Shown: one piece after another, positions 14,847-24,265 of the stretch | How positions within the stretch are numbered: position 1 is the stretch's first letter | Layout of the letters: the number at the start of each line of letters is the position of its first letter | DNA from: Myxococcaceae bacterium | Lineage (GTDB): Bacteria; Myxococcota; Myxococcia; Myxococcales; Myxococcaceae | Assembly (NCBI GenBank): GCA_016926755.1 | Contig: JAFGNZ010000309.1 | Coordinates: 1-35,526, forward strand | DNA length: 35,526 nucleotides | Direction: 5' to 3' | The notes under the pieces: model-generated | What the model saw: only the letters and a program-made list of their open reading frames with translations | The model's database searches: none | What the model was told of the DNA's origin: nothing | Translations under genes and position numbers: made by a program

Positions 14847-15575
14847 CTACTTGACGGCGCGCTCGGAGGGAGCGTGGCCGGGGCCGATCTGCTTGGGCTC
14901 GTGGCCCTTGCCCACGGCGTGCGGCGTCTTGAGCTGCACCAGGCCCTCGCCGATGCGCGTGTGGGCCTCCTTGTGCACGTGGTGCGGCTGCTCCGAGCCC
15001 TCACGCTTGTTCCACGGATCCGACGGGTGCGAGACGGCAGGCCCCTTCAGCAGCTTGGGGATGTCGTACACGAAGCCCTGGCGGTTGTACTCGGGCTTGG
15101 TGTGCTCGTAGGTGTCCATGCGGATGGCGTCCTTGGGGCACGCCTCCACGCACAGGCCGCAGACGATGCAGCGCAGCTCGTCGATGACGAACTGGGTGGG
15201 GAACTTCTCGATGACGCGAGACTCCCCCTCCTTGGCCTCCACCTCGTACTCGCCGGCCTCGATGTAGATGCACTGGGCCGGGCAGATGGTGGCGCACATG
15301 TAGCAGGCCACGCACCGGGGCTTGCCGTCCTCCCGAGGCACCAGGCGGTGCAGCCCTCGGTAGCCGGGAGGGTAGGGGATCTTCTCGTCCGGGTACTCGA
15401 CGGTGGTGATCAGGCTGGTGCCCTTGCGGTCCACCACCTGGGTGTTGGTGTCTCGCGTTCCGAAGAGGTTCCGGAAGAAGTGGCGGGCCGTGATGCCCAA
15501 CCCCTTCAGCAGCTCGGGAAGGTAGGCCCGCTCGCGGACATCCGTGCGGGGATCTTGGGTGGCCTTGTAGCCCAT
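14847..15575 (-). CDS. nuoI: NADH-quinone oxidoreductase subunit I (complex I)
   Basis: A 242-residue peripheral complex I subunit carrying two [4Fe-4S] clusters (N6a and N6b) that pass electrons to NuoB. The motifs are C88-x2-C91-x2-C94-x3-C98 ([15 protein letters not shown]) and C136-x2-C139-x2-C142-x3-C146 ([15 protein letters not shown]). The start at 15575 gives MGYKATQDP and leaves a 28-bp gap from nuoH. The C-terminal ~70 residues after the second motif are a polar, His/Lys-rich tail ([15 protein letters not shown]) longer than in E. coli NuoI (180 residues). It is the last nuo gene of this operon. Confidence 0.96.
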   Translation of the reverse strand: MGYKATQDPRTDVRERAYLPELLKGLGITARHFFRNLFGTRDTNTQVVDRKGTSLITTVEYPDEKIPYPPGYRGLHRLVPREDGKPRCVACYMCATICPAQCIYIEAGEYEVEAKEGESRVIEKFPTQFVIDELRCIVCGLCVEACPKDAIRMDTYEHTKPEYNRQGFVYDIPKLLKGPAVSHPSDPWNKREGSEQPHHVHKEAHTRIGEGLVQLKTPHAVGKGHEPKQIGPGHAPSERAVK

Positions 15576-15603
15576 GGCAGTCCTTGTCTTGCTTCCTCGA
15601 AAC

Positions 15604-17118
<1,515 letters not shown>

Positions 17119-18888
17119 CTAGATCCCTCGTACGCGGGGAGTACCGAACTCGCGGTACCCCGGAGGACGGCCGTCGGCGCCAGTGGGCAGCGGGTTGATG
17201 CCCGGCCTCTCGCGGTCCGGCGGGGAGGCCTGCTCCCAGTTGAACGAAGCGAACTCGGCCACCTGCGGGGCCAGCTCGCGGAACACCTCACGCGCGGAGC
17301 TCCACGTCGCGCCGCCCAGGGCCTTGCTGATCTCCGCCACCCAGCGCCAGTGCGGCGCCGCGTCCCCCTTGGAGGGGTACGCCTTGCGGAAGCGCTGGAG
17401 GAGGCCGTCCTGCTGGACGAAGGAGCCCTCGTCCTCGATGTGGGCCGAGGCCGGCAGCAGCACGGTGGCCTGCGCGTCCAGCGGGGACTCGGTGATCGCC
17501 TGGGCCACGAAGACCTCGGCCCTGGCCGCCGCCTGCGCGAAGGCCTCCGCGTCGCCCGGCACCTCCGTGCCAAGGGCGTACAGCGCCTTCACCCGGCCGT
17601 TGTGCAGCGCGGGCGCCAGCTCCTCGAAGGGCTTGAGCGTCAGGCCCAGCCCCTTGGCGATGAGCTCCAGGCCCTTGCGGTTGGGGTTCTTGTCGGCCGT
17701 CATGAGGTAGTGGTCCGCGGCGCCCTGCGGCCGGCCGCCCACGTACACCTCCTTGACGCCCAGCGTGCCCTTGGCGAACGAGAGGCCCGCCAGCAGATCC
17801 TCGTTGGAGCACAGGGGCGAGGCCAACACGGCCAGCTGCGCCGAGCCCGCCAGGGGCTTGAGCGCCTGGGCCGCGGCCTTGGCCGCCTCCACGCGGGTGA
17901 GGGCCGGGGTGGCGGTGTTGGGGGCCTGGGTGGCGCGGCGGCCCACCGAGGCGCTCAGCACGCGGTTCAGGTTGAGGTACTTGTACGAGAGCCGCCCCTG
18001 ATCGCACATCCAGCTCTTGTTGATCTCCTCGTTCTCGCGCGGGCGGTAGCGGTAGGTGTCCTGGGACATCCAGTCCGCGTAGATGTTGCAGCCGCGCGAG
18101 CAGCCGGTGCACACGGAGGGGGTGGCGGACAGGAACCAGGCGCGGGCCCGGAAGCGGAAGTCCCGGCTGAGCAGCGCGCCCACCGGGCAGATGTCCACCG
18201 TGTTGAGCGAGTAGTTGCTGTCCAGCTCGCTGCCGGGGAACACGTCGATGCGCTCGTGGCTGCCGCGGCCGAACACGCCCAGCTGCGGCTCCTTGGGGAT
18301 CTCGTTCATGAAGCGCACGCAGCGGGTGCACAGGATGCAGCGCTCCTGATCCAGCACCACCCGGGGCCCCAGCACCTTGCGCTTGTTCTTGAGCACTTTG
18401 CCGCCCTCCAGGCGCGAGGGGCGGTAGTCGTACTTCATGTAGTAGTCCTGCAGCTTGCACTCGCCGGCCTGATCGCAGATGGCGCAGTCCACCGGGTGGT
18501 TGAGCAGCAGGAACTCCATCACCGCGCGCTGCTGCTCCTTCACCTTGGGAGTGCAGGTCTTGACGACCTGGCCCTCGGCGAGCGCCGTCTGGCAGGCGGG
18601 CACCAGCTTGGGCGCGTTGGAGGCCTCGATGAGGCAGACGCGGCAGTTGGCCGCGACCGAGAGCCGCGGGTGGTAGCAGTAGAAGGGGATCTCCACGCCC
18701 ACGCTGGCGGCCGCCTCGATCATGTTCGTCCCCGGCTTCACGACGACTTCGCGGCCGTCGATGGTGCAGGTGACGAAGCCCGGGTTCTTGGGCGGCGGGG
18801 GCTTGGGCGGGCCTCCGGCGGGCGCCGGCGGCTTGGGAGGATTGGGCTGCGCGTCTCCCGTCGGCTTCTGGGTGTCGTTCTCGCTCAC
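17119..18888 (-). CDS. nuoG: NADH-quinone oxidoreductase subunit G
   Basis: A 589-residue iron-sulfur subunit of the complex I peripheral arm. The cluster ligands are all visible: N1b [2Fe-2S] C71, C82, C85, C99; N5 H131, C135, C138, C144; N4 C184, C187, C190, C234; and an extra N7-type C260-x2-C263-x3-C267-x27-C295 found only in some bacteria. The N-terminus has an unusual ~36-residue Pro-rich extension (PNPPKPPAPAGGPPKPPPPK) before the ferredoxin fold. The C-terminal molybdopterin-oxidoreductase-like region (about 300-570) is shorter than in E. coli (908 residues total). The ATG overlaps the nuoD stop by 4 bp and the stop abuts nuoH. Confidence 0.95.
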   Translation of the reverse strand: MSENDTQKPTGDAQPNPPKPPAPAGGPPKPPPPKNPGFVTCTIDGREVVVKPGTNMIEAAASVGVEIPFYCYHPRLSVAANCRVCLIEASNAPKLVPACQTALAEGQVVKTCTPKVKEQQRAVMEFLLLNHPVDCAICDQAGECKLQDYYMKYDYRPSRLEGGKVLKNKRKVLGPRVVLDQERCILCTRCVRFMNEIPKEPQLGVFGRGSHERIDVFPGSELDSNYSLNTVDICPVGALLSRDFRFRARAWFLSATPSVCTGCSRGCNIYADWMSQDTYRYRPRENEEINKSWMCDQGRLSYKYLNLNRVLSASVGRRATQAPNTATPALTRVEAAKAAAQALKPLAGSAQLAVLASPLCSNEDLLAGLSFAKGTLGVKEVYVGGRPQGAADHYLMTADKNPNRKGLELIAKGLGLTLKPFEELAPALHNGRVKALYALGTEVPGDAEAFAQAAARAEVFVAQAITESPLDAQATVLLPASAHIEDEGSFVQQDGLLQRFRKAYPSKGDAAPHWRWVAEISKALGGATWSSAREVFRELAPQVAEFASFNWEQASPPDRERPGINPLPTGADGRPPGYREFGTPRVRGI

Positions 18889-20132
18889 TGCTCGACCTCG
18901 CCGCCGATCATGTTGATCGTGTCAAAGGTGGGGATGAGGTCCGCCAACATCTTGCCTTCGATGATGTGGGGCACCGCGGCCAGGATGGGGAAGCCCGGCG
19001 CGCGGACGTGGACCTTGTACGGCCGGCCGCGCCCGTCGCTCACCAGGTACCAGCCCAGCTCTCCGTTGGAGGCCTCGGTGGAGTCGTACACCTCGCCCGG
19101 GGGCACGGGGATGCCCTCCATGACGAGCTTGAAGTGGGACATCACGCCCTCGATGGTGCCGTACACCTCCGGCTTGGGCGGCAGGGCGATGCGCCAGTCA
19201 TCCACGATGATCGGCCCGTCGGGCAGCTGCTTGATCGCCTGGCGGATCATGCGGTCGGACTGCTTCATCTCCTCGAGCCGCATGATGTACCGGTCGTAGT
19301 TGTCGCCGTGCTCGCCCACCGGCACGTCGAAGTCCAGCCGGTCGTAGACCCAGTACGGGCGCGCCTTGCGGACGTCGTAGTCCACGCCGCAGGCGCGCAG
19401 GCACGGGCCGGTGTAGCCGAAGTCGATCGCGTCCTCCGCGGTGAGCACGCCGGTGCCCTTCATGCGGTCCACGAAGATGCGGTTCTTCATCAGCAGCCCC
19501 TCGACCTCCACGAGGAGCTCCTGGATCTTGTCCAGCGACTTGATCGTCTTGGCGATCCACCCCTCGGGCAGATCGCGGTTGAGGCCGCCCACGCGCCCGT
19601 AGCTGGTGGTGAGCCGCGCGCCGGTCAGCTCCGTCACCCGGTCCATGATCAGCTCACGGCCCTCGATGGCGTAGAGGAACGGGGCGAAGCCGCCCAGCTC
19701 CAGGGCCGTGGCGCCCACGCACGTGAGGTGATCGTGCATGCGGTGCAGCTCGGAGCCGATCACGCGGATGTACTTCGCGCGCTCGGGGATCTCCAGGCCG
19801 ATGAGCTTCTCCACGGCGTTGAGGAACCCGAAGTTGTTCATCAACGCGGAGTTGTAGTTGAGCCGGTCCGTGTACGGCAGGCACTGCGTCCAGGTGACGT
19901 TCTCGCAGCTCTTCTGGAAGCCGCGGTGCAAGAAGCCGATCTCCGGATCCGCCTTGACGATCGTCTCGCCCTCCAGCTCCACCTTCATCCGCACGGTCCC
20001 ATGCATGGCGGGGTGGGAGGGGCCCATGTTGATGTACATCCGCTTGGTCTGGAGGTGGGCCTCCAGCTCCGACTCATGGGCGTAGGCGTCGGTGTCCGGG
20101 TTGGGCGCTTCGGGCTTGTGGGGGGCCGACAT
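18885..20132 (-). CDS. nuoD: NADH-quinone oxidoreductase subunit D
   Basis: A 415-residue quinone-site subunit of complex I, related to the large subunit of [NiFe] hydrogenases. Family motifs are MGPSHPAMHGTVRMKVELEG (about 36-55), IGFLHRGFQKSCENVTWTQC, the His-Asp pair segment SELHRMHDHLTCVGA, TSYGRVGGLNRDLPEGW, and the C-terminal DSTEASNGELGWYLVSDG and FDTINMIGGEVEQ. A ~33-residue polar N-terminal extension precedes the conserved domain. It follows nuoC by 20 bp and overlaps nuoG by 4 bp (ATGA), so translation of D and G is coupled. NuoC and NuoD are separate here, unlike the fused NuoCD of E. coli. Confidence 0.96.
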   Translation of the reverse strand: MSAPHKPEAPNPDTDAYAHESELEAHLQTKRMYINMGPSHPAMHGTVRMKVELEGETIVKADPEIGFLHRGFQKSCENVTWTQCLPYTDRLNYNSALMNNFGFLNAVEKLIGLEIPERAKYIRVIGSELHRMHDHLTCVGATALELGGFAPFLYAIEGRELIMDRVTELTGARLTTSYGRVGGLNRDLPEGWIAKTIKSLDKIQELLVEVEGLLMKNRIFVDRMKGTGVLTAEDAIDFGYTGPCLRACGVDYDVRKARPYWVYDRLDFDVPVGEHGDNYDRYIMRLEEMKQSDRMIRQAIKQLPDGPIIVDDWRIALPPKPEVYGTIEGVMSHFKLVMEGIPVPPGEVYDSTEASNGELGWYLVSDGRGRPYKVHVRAPGFPILAAVPHIIEGKMLADLIPTFDTINMIGGEVEQ

Positions 20133-20152
20133 GGGTGAATCCTCGAAAGGCG

Positions 20153-20686
20153 TCAGGAGAGGCCGCTGGTGCCAGGGCCGCGGAAGATGTCCTTGATGGG
20201 GCGCTCGGGGATCAGCGGCTGCCGGTCGCGCATGGCGTAGTCCTTGCGCAGCGGGTGGCCCTGGAACTCATCGTACAGAAGGATCCGGCGCAGATCCGGG
20301 TGGCCCACGAAGCGGATGCCGTAGAAGTCGAAGGTGAGGCGCTCCCACCAGTTGGCACCCTTGTAGAGGGGAACCAGCGAGGGCACCTCGGGATTCGCCT
20401 CCGTCACCCGCACCTTGAGGCGCACGTGCTCGTGCCGGGTGAGCGAGTAGAGGAAGTAGACGACCTCGAAGCGCGGATCGTTCTCGGCCAGGTGCAGCCG
20501 ATCCACCGCGTCGATGGAGCCGAAGAGCTTGAAGTTCAGCTCCGGGTCATTCTTCAGGAACGCCACCACCTTCGGCAGGTGCTGGGCGTGGATGACAGCC
20601 CAGGGGCCGCCGGCCCGGTCGACGTAGCGCTCCGCGACCGCCTCCGGGAGGTGGGCGGAGACCCTGTCCAACGCGAATGTGCTCAA
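20153..20686 (-). CDS. nuoC: NADH-quinone oxidoreductase subunit C
   Basis: A 177-residue peripheral complex I subunit (30-kDa family). The signature is seen at about 110-165: NWWERLTFDFYGIRFVGHPD, then RRILLYDEFQGHPLRKDYAM. The frame is open far upstream, so the start is inferred: TTG at 20686, preceded by GAGG with a 5-bp gap and lying ~24 nt after the expected start of the promoter at 20717-20745. An ATT nine bases further upstream is a less likely alternative. It is the first gene of the nuoC-D-G-H-I operon; nuoA and nuoB must be elsewhere in the genome. Confidence 0.93.
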   Translation of the reverse strand: MSTFALDRVSAHLPEAVAERYVDRAGGPWAVIHAQHLPKVVAFLKNDPELNFKLFGSIDAVDRLHLAENDPRFEVVYFLYSLTRHEHVRLKVRVTEANPEVPSLVPLYKGANWWERLTFDFYGIRFVGHPDLRRILLYDEFQGHPLRKDYAMRDRQPLIPERPIKDIFRGPGTSGLS

Positions 20687-20716
20687 GGGGGCCTCAATGG
20701 CAGAGGAATCCGCGGC

Positions 20717-20745
20717 TTTATAGGGAGGGAGGCCCGGGGCGTCAA
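20717..20745 (-). promoter_or_regulatory. Strong sigma70 promoter of the nuo operon
   Basis: On the minus strand TTGACG (20745-20740) and TATAAA (20722-20717) are separated by exactly 17 bp. Transcription would begin near 20710, about 24 nt before the nuoC start. It lies between the rtcB stop (20830) and nuoC, so complex I expression is independent of the upstream rtcB genes. It is the best match to consensus in the window. Confidence 0.72.
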
Positions 20746-20829
20746 CGTAAAACCCCCAGCCATGTAGGGCACTTACGCGCGCAAGAAGCGCGGGTGAGGG
20801 AGGGGCTGGAGGGGGTGCCCGCGGCGCGT

Positions 20830-22296
20830 TCAGCCCTTGAGCACGGCCAGGGGGACCAGCCGCGCCACCTTCCAGGCGATGCCCGCGGTGGCCACCGCGT
20901 CCACCACGCGATCTACATCCTTGTAGGCCGAGGGGGCCTCCTCCGCCAGCTCCGCGTTCGAGGGGCACTCCACGTGGATGCCTCGGGCCTGCAGCTCCTT
21001 GCGCAGCTCCGCGCCGACCACCTGCCGCTTGGCCGCGGCGCGGCTGAGCTGCCGGCCCGCGCCATGGCAGGCGCTGCTGAAAGAGATGTCCGCGGACTGG
21101 CTCCGGCCCACCAGCACGAAGGAGGCCGTGCCCATGCTCCCGGGGATGAAGACCGGCTGCCCGATGTCCCGGTAGGCGGCGGGCAGCTCCGGACTGCCCG
21201 GGCCGAACGCCCGCGTCGCTCCCTTGCGGTGGACACACAGCTGGCGGCCTCCGTACGTCTCCACCTTGGCGATGTTGTGCGCCACGTCGTAGAGGACTCG
21301 GGGCCAGGCCTCGGCGCGAGGGCCGAGCATCCGGCGGAACACCTCGCGGACCCGGTGGGTGAGCACCTGCCGGTTGGACCAGGCGAAGTTGGCCGCGGCG
21401 CACATGGCCGCGTAGTACTCCCGCCCCTCCTGGGAGGAGAAGGGCGCGCAGGCGAGCTGCCGGTCCACCAGCCGGATCCCCTCCCGGGCCAGCGCCCGAT
21501 CCATCTGCCGCACGTAATCGGTGCACACCTGGTGTCCCAGCCCACGAGAGCCCGTGTGGATGAGGAGGGTGAGCTGCCCCTCGAACAGTCCGAGCGTCGA
21601 GGCGAGCGCCGCGTCGTCGATCCGCTCCACCCGCTGCAGCTCGATGAAGTGGTTGCCGCCGCCCAGCGTGCCGAGCTGATCGTGCCCTCGCTCCCTGGCG
21701 CGGACGGTGACCTGGGCTGCGTCGGCCCCGGGGAGGTGCCCGCCCGCCTCGATGAAGGAGAGGTCCTCCTCGGAGCCCAGGCCCAGGCCGCGCACGAGGT
21801 AGGGGACGCCCTCGTCGAGGACCCGGTCGAGCTCGTCCGGGCTCAGGGCCAGCCGGCCGTGGCGCCCATAGCCGGTGGGAATGCTCCGGGCCAGCTCGTG
21901 CGCCAGCGCCGGGAGGAGGCCCTTCACCTCTTCATGGAGGAGCCCGGTGGTGAGCAGCCTCACGCCGCAGTTGATGTCGAAGCCGATCCCGCCGGGGGAG
22001 ATGACGCCGTCGGGCAGCAGGGTGCCCGCCACCCCGCCCACGGGGAAGCCGTAGCCCTCGTGCATGTCCGGCATGCCGATGGCGAAGCCATGGATCCCCG
22101 GCAGCGTCGTCACGTTGACGAGCTGGATCAAGCTCCGGTCGCGGGACATCTGCCGGAGCAGCTCCTCGTCGGCCACGATCCGCGCCGGCACACGCATGTC
22201 CGCGCGGAAGCCGGTATCGATCTCGTAGAGCGCAGGGCCGATGTGGCGCAGGACGGGCGCGGGCTGCTGCGGGACTTCGACGTGGGTCTCCATCAT
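20830..22296 (-). CDS. rtcB: RtcB-type RNA ligase
   Basis: A 488-residue Mn/GTP-dependent ligase joining RNA 2',3'-cyclic phosphate or 3'-phosphate ends to 5'-OH ends, used in RNA repair or tRNA splicing. All metal ligands are visible: D107 and C110 (GFDINCGVR), H216 (LGGGNHFIE), H247 (LIHTGSRG), H340 (YDVAHNIAK), plus the guanylylated His at H411 (SACHGAGR). HRKGATRAFGPG near 356 and MPDMHEGYGFPVGG near 75 are further family marks. Length matches typical bacterial and archaeal RtcB. It follows archease by 30 bp on the same strand, the usual activator pair. No RtcR-type sigma54 regulator or rtcA is in the window. Confidence 0.96.
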   Translation of the reverse strand: MMETHVEVPQQPAPVLRHIGPALYEIDTGFRADMRVPARIVADEELLRQMSRDRSLIQLVNVTTLPGIHGFAIGMPDMHEGYGFPVGGVAGTLLPDGVISPGGIGFDINCGVRLLTTGLLHEEVKGLLPALAHELARSIPTGYGRHGRLALSPDELDRVLDEGVPYLVRGLGLGSEEDLSFIEAGGHLPGADAAQVTVRARERGHDQLGTLGGGNHFIELQRVERIDDAALASTLGLFEGQLTLLIHTGSRGLGHQVCTDYVRQMDRALAREGIRLVDRQLACAPFSSQEGREYYAAMCAAANFAWSNRQVLTHRVREVFRRMLGPRAEAWPRVLYDVAHNIAKVETYGGRQLCVHRKGATRAFGPGSPELPAAYRDIGQPVFIPGSMGTASFVLVGRSQSADISFSSACHGAGRQLSRAAAKRQVVGAELRKELQARGIHVECPSNAELAEEAPSAYKDVDRVVDAVATAGIAWKVARLVPLAVLKG

Positions 22297-22326
22297 CGCC
22301 TCGGAGCGGCCAGGGGCCGCGGTGGA

Positions 22327-22746
22327 TCAGACATCGAGCACGACGGTGGCGGTGAAGCCGTCTTCGTGCTCGCGGATCTCCAGCCCGTGGAAGGTGGCGG
22401 CCTTCACCGCGGTCTTGAGCACCGAGGGCGTGAAGCCGCGGATCCGCGCGTGCAGCGTCCGGTCGGAGAGCTCATCCACCTCGAAGTCGGTGTAGACGCG
22501 CTTCCAGGCGTCCGAGCGGGAGATGAGCTCGTTGAGCCAGTCGACCAGCAGCGCCTCGGTGTCCGCGGCCTCGAGGGTGACGTGCTCCACCTCCGCGTCA
22601 GGCGGAGGCTCCGAGGGCTGCTCGCCGAGCATGACGTCGGCCAGCGCGTACCCGGCCTCCTCGAAGAGCTCCGGCAGATCGGTGCCATTGATGCGCACCT
22701 GGACCTCCGCCGTGTGTGGCTCGAACTGATGGGTGCCCGTCTCCAC
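22327..22746 (-). CDS. Archease, activator of RtcB
   Basis: A 139-residue protein of the archease family, which speeds GMP loading of RtcB and allows multiple turnover. The N-terminal FEPHTAEVQVRINGTDLPEL matches the canonical DHTADV(I)G-x-R-x-x-G-x-x-L-E-E block, with Glu in place of the second Asp. LLVDWLNELISRSD (about 67-80) and the C-terminal KAATFHGLEI (about 115-124; canonical KAATYHGLEI) are also present. The GTG start at 22746 has GGGAGG five bases upstream. It precedes rtcB by 30 bp; archease-rtcB pairing is widespread and supports both calls. Confidence 0.93.
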   Translation of the reverse strand: METGTHQFEPHTAEVQVRINGTDLPELFEEAGYALADVMLGEQPSEPPPDAEVEHVTLEAADTEALLVDWLNELISRSDAWKRVYTDFEVDELSDRTLHARIRGFTPSVLKTAVKAATFHGLEIREHEDGFTATVVLDV

Positions 22747-22849
22747 GGCCGCCTCCCTGGGCAGGGGACTCCTTGCTCAGCTCAAGGTGGAGGTGCCCCC
22801 GAGCCGGAGCAACAGCCAAGGGAGCATCCCCTCGCGCCACGCAGGGGCC

Positions 22850-24124
22850 TCAGGCGACGGCGGAGGTGCCGCCGGGCAGGACCGAGTCCCGGGGGTGGGG
22901 GATGAAGAGCGCCACGGGCTGGCTCTTGCCCGGCACGTTGGCGGCGGGGGCCTCGCTCCAGAGGAAGGCATCACCGGCCTGCTCGTGGGTGCTGCGCGAG
23001 ACCAGGACCGGCGTCCCCACCGTCTTGGTGAGGCGTTCGATGCGGCTGGCCAGGTTCACCGTGTCCCCGATGGCGGTGTACTCCAGGCGCCGCGAGGAGG
23101 AGCCGATGTTGCCCAGCACCACCGGGCCGGTGTGCACGCCCACGCCCATGCGCAGGCCCGGCTCGCCGCGGGCTTCGCGCTCCGCGTTGACGGCCTCCAG
23201 CTCGCGCACCATGTCCAGCGCGCACTGCACGCCTCGGCGGGCGTGCTGCGCGTCCGCGATGGGGGCGCCGAAGTACACCATCAGCGCGTCCCCGATGAAC
23301 TTGTCCAGCGTGCCGCCGTGGCGGAACACCACCTCCACCATGCGGCCGTAGTACTCGTTGAGGATGGCCACCACCTGCTGCGGCGGCAGGCGCTCGCTCA
23401 GGGCGGTGAAGTCCCGGATGTCCGCGAAGAGCATCGTCACCTCGCGCAGCTCCGGGAACGTCTTCGAGATGGCCAGATCCTGCAGGCGCTCGGCCACCGC
23501 CGGAGAGAAGTACCGGCCGAGCCGGGCGCGCTTGAGCTCCTCGCGCGTCACCGCCGTCAACAGCGCGCGGATGCGCAGCAGCAGGTGCACGGCGCCCGCC
23601 GCGCTCGCCGACAGCACGACCACCGCGGCGAGCTGCGCCCCGATGGTGATGCCGGCCTGCGCCTGCAGCCGCACCTCCGCGAGCGCCGCCGTCGCCGTCA
23701 CCACCACCACCGCCTTGCGGCTCAGCGAGAGGGCGGACAGCAGGATCAGGCACACGTAGATGCCCACGGTGAAGCCGGCCACGCCTCCCGGCGACGGAGA
23801 CAGGGGCAGGGCCAGCGTCTGGAGCCAGAAGATCGCCGGCACGTCCACCAGCGCCAGCGTCAGGCCCGCCTGGCGCGCCAGCCACTGGGAGCGGAGGACC
23901 CCCACCAGCACCAGGGCGGTGAGGGCCCAGTACGCGGCGAACGGGGTGGAGTAGATGGCCCAGTCCACCAGCCCGCGCAGGTGCCCCAGGTAGAGGGTGA
24001 CGCCGAAGATGGCGGAGACGGCCAGGAAGCGCACCCCCGCGAGACGCACGGCGTTGCGGGCGCGCTCCGCGTCGAGCGCCCGCGCCATGCTCTGCTCGGT
24101 GCTGGGCCCTGCGGTTTCCTGCAT
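22850..24124 (-). CDS. Membrane-bound class III adenylate/guanylate cyclase
   Basis: A 424-residue cyclase with six predicted N-terminal membrane helices (about 28-185) forming a membrane sensor region, a short linker ([17 protein letters not shown]) and a class III catalytic domain (about 225-400). All catalytic residues are present: metal-binding D235 (LFADIRDFT) and D279 ([13 protein letters not shown]), base-contacting K275 and T350, and transition-state N357 and R361 ([12 protein letters not shown]). It should therefore make cAMP (the Lys/Thr pair fits ATP). It lies 103 bp upstream of archease on the same strand and might be co-transcribed with archease-rtcB, though a weak hairpin (GGGCA 22759-22763 with TGCCC 22794-22798) lies between. 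A dyad-symmetric site is upstream at 24151. Confidence 0.93.
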   Translation of the reverse strand: MQETAGPSTEQSMARALDAERARNAVRLAGVRFLAVSAIFGVTLYLGHLRGLVDWAIYSTPFAAYWALTALVLVGVLRSQWLARQAGLTLALVDVPAIFWLQTLALPLSPSPGGVAGFTVGIYVCLILLSALSLSRKAVVVVTATAALAEVRLQAQAGITIGAQLAAVVVLSASAAGAVHLLLRIRALLTAVTREELKRARLGRYFSPAVAERLQDLAISKTFPELREVTMLFADIRDFTALSERLPPQQVVAILNEYYGRMVEVVFRHGGTLDKFIGDALMVYFGAPIADAQHARRGVQCALDMVRELEAVNAEREARGEPGLRMGVGVHTGPVVLGNIGSSSRRLEYTAIGDTVNLASRIERLTKTVGTPVLVSRSTHEQAGDAFLWSEAPAANVPGKSQPVALFIPHPRDSVLPGGTSAVA

Positions 24125-24150
24125 GATGCCGGGCTACCCTCTGGCTGGTG

Positions 24151-24169
24151 GTGTACTCCGGGTGCACAC
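24151..24169. promoter_or_regulatory. 19-bp imperfect dyad upstream of the adenylate cyclase
   Basis: The site has the form GTGT-N-C-N-CC-N-GG-N-G-N-ACAC, symmetric at 14 of 18 paired positions. It lies in the 141-bp divergent gap, 26 bp before the cyclase start and 96 bp before the sulfatase-fold gene. It could be an operator for either gene; it only loosely resembles a CRP site. Confidence 0.3.
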
Positions 24170-24265
24170 TCTGGCACGGCTTGGGGGAGGGGCGCACCTG
24201 GAGGGTAGGCAACGCCGGCTCGATGGCGGGCAGGGGGCTTTTCAGGTAGACGCGCGCGCGTCGCC

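Noticed and set aside
20778-20792. Short hairpin (CGCGC-AAGAA-GCGCG) after rtcB as a terminator
   Set aside because: A 5-bp stem without a T-run is too weak to call at this GC content.
20677-22905. A 742-codon plus-strand open frame opposite rtcB and archease
   Set aside because: An antisense shadow; RtcB and archease motifs on the minus strand are complete.
24172-24190. Possible sigma54 promoter (TGGCACG) upstream of the sulfatase-fold gene
   Set aside because: The -24 half matches, but the invariant GC of the -12 element is GG at the required distance.
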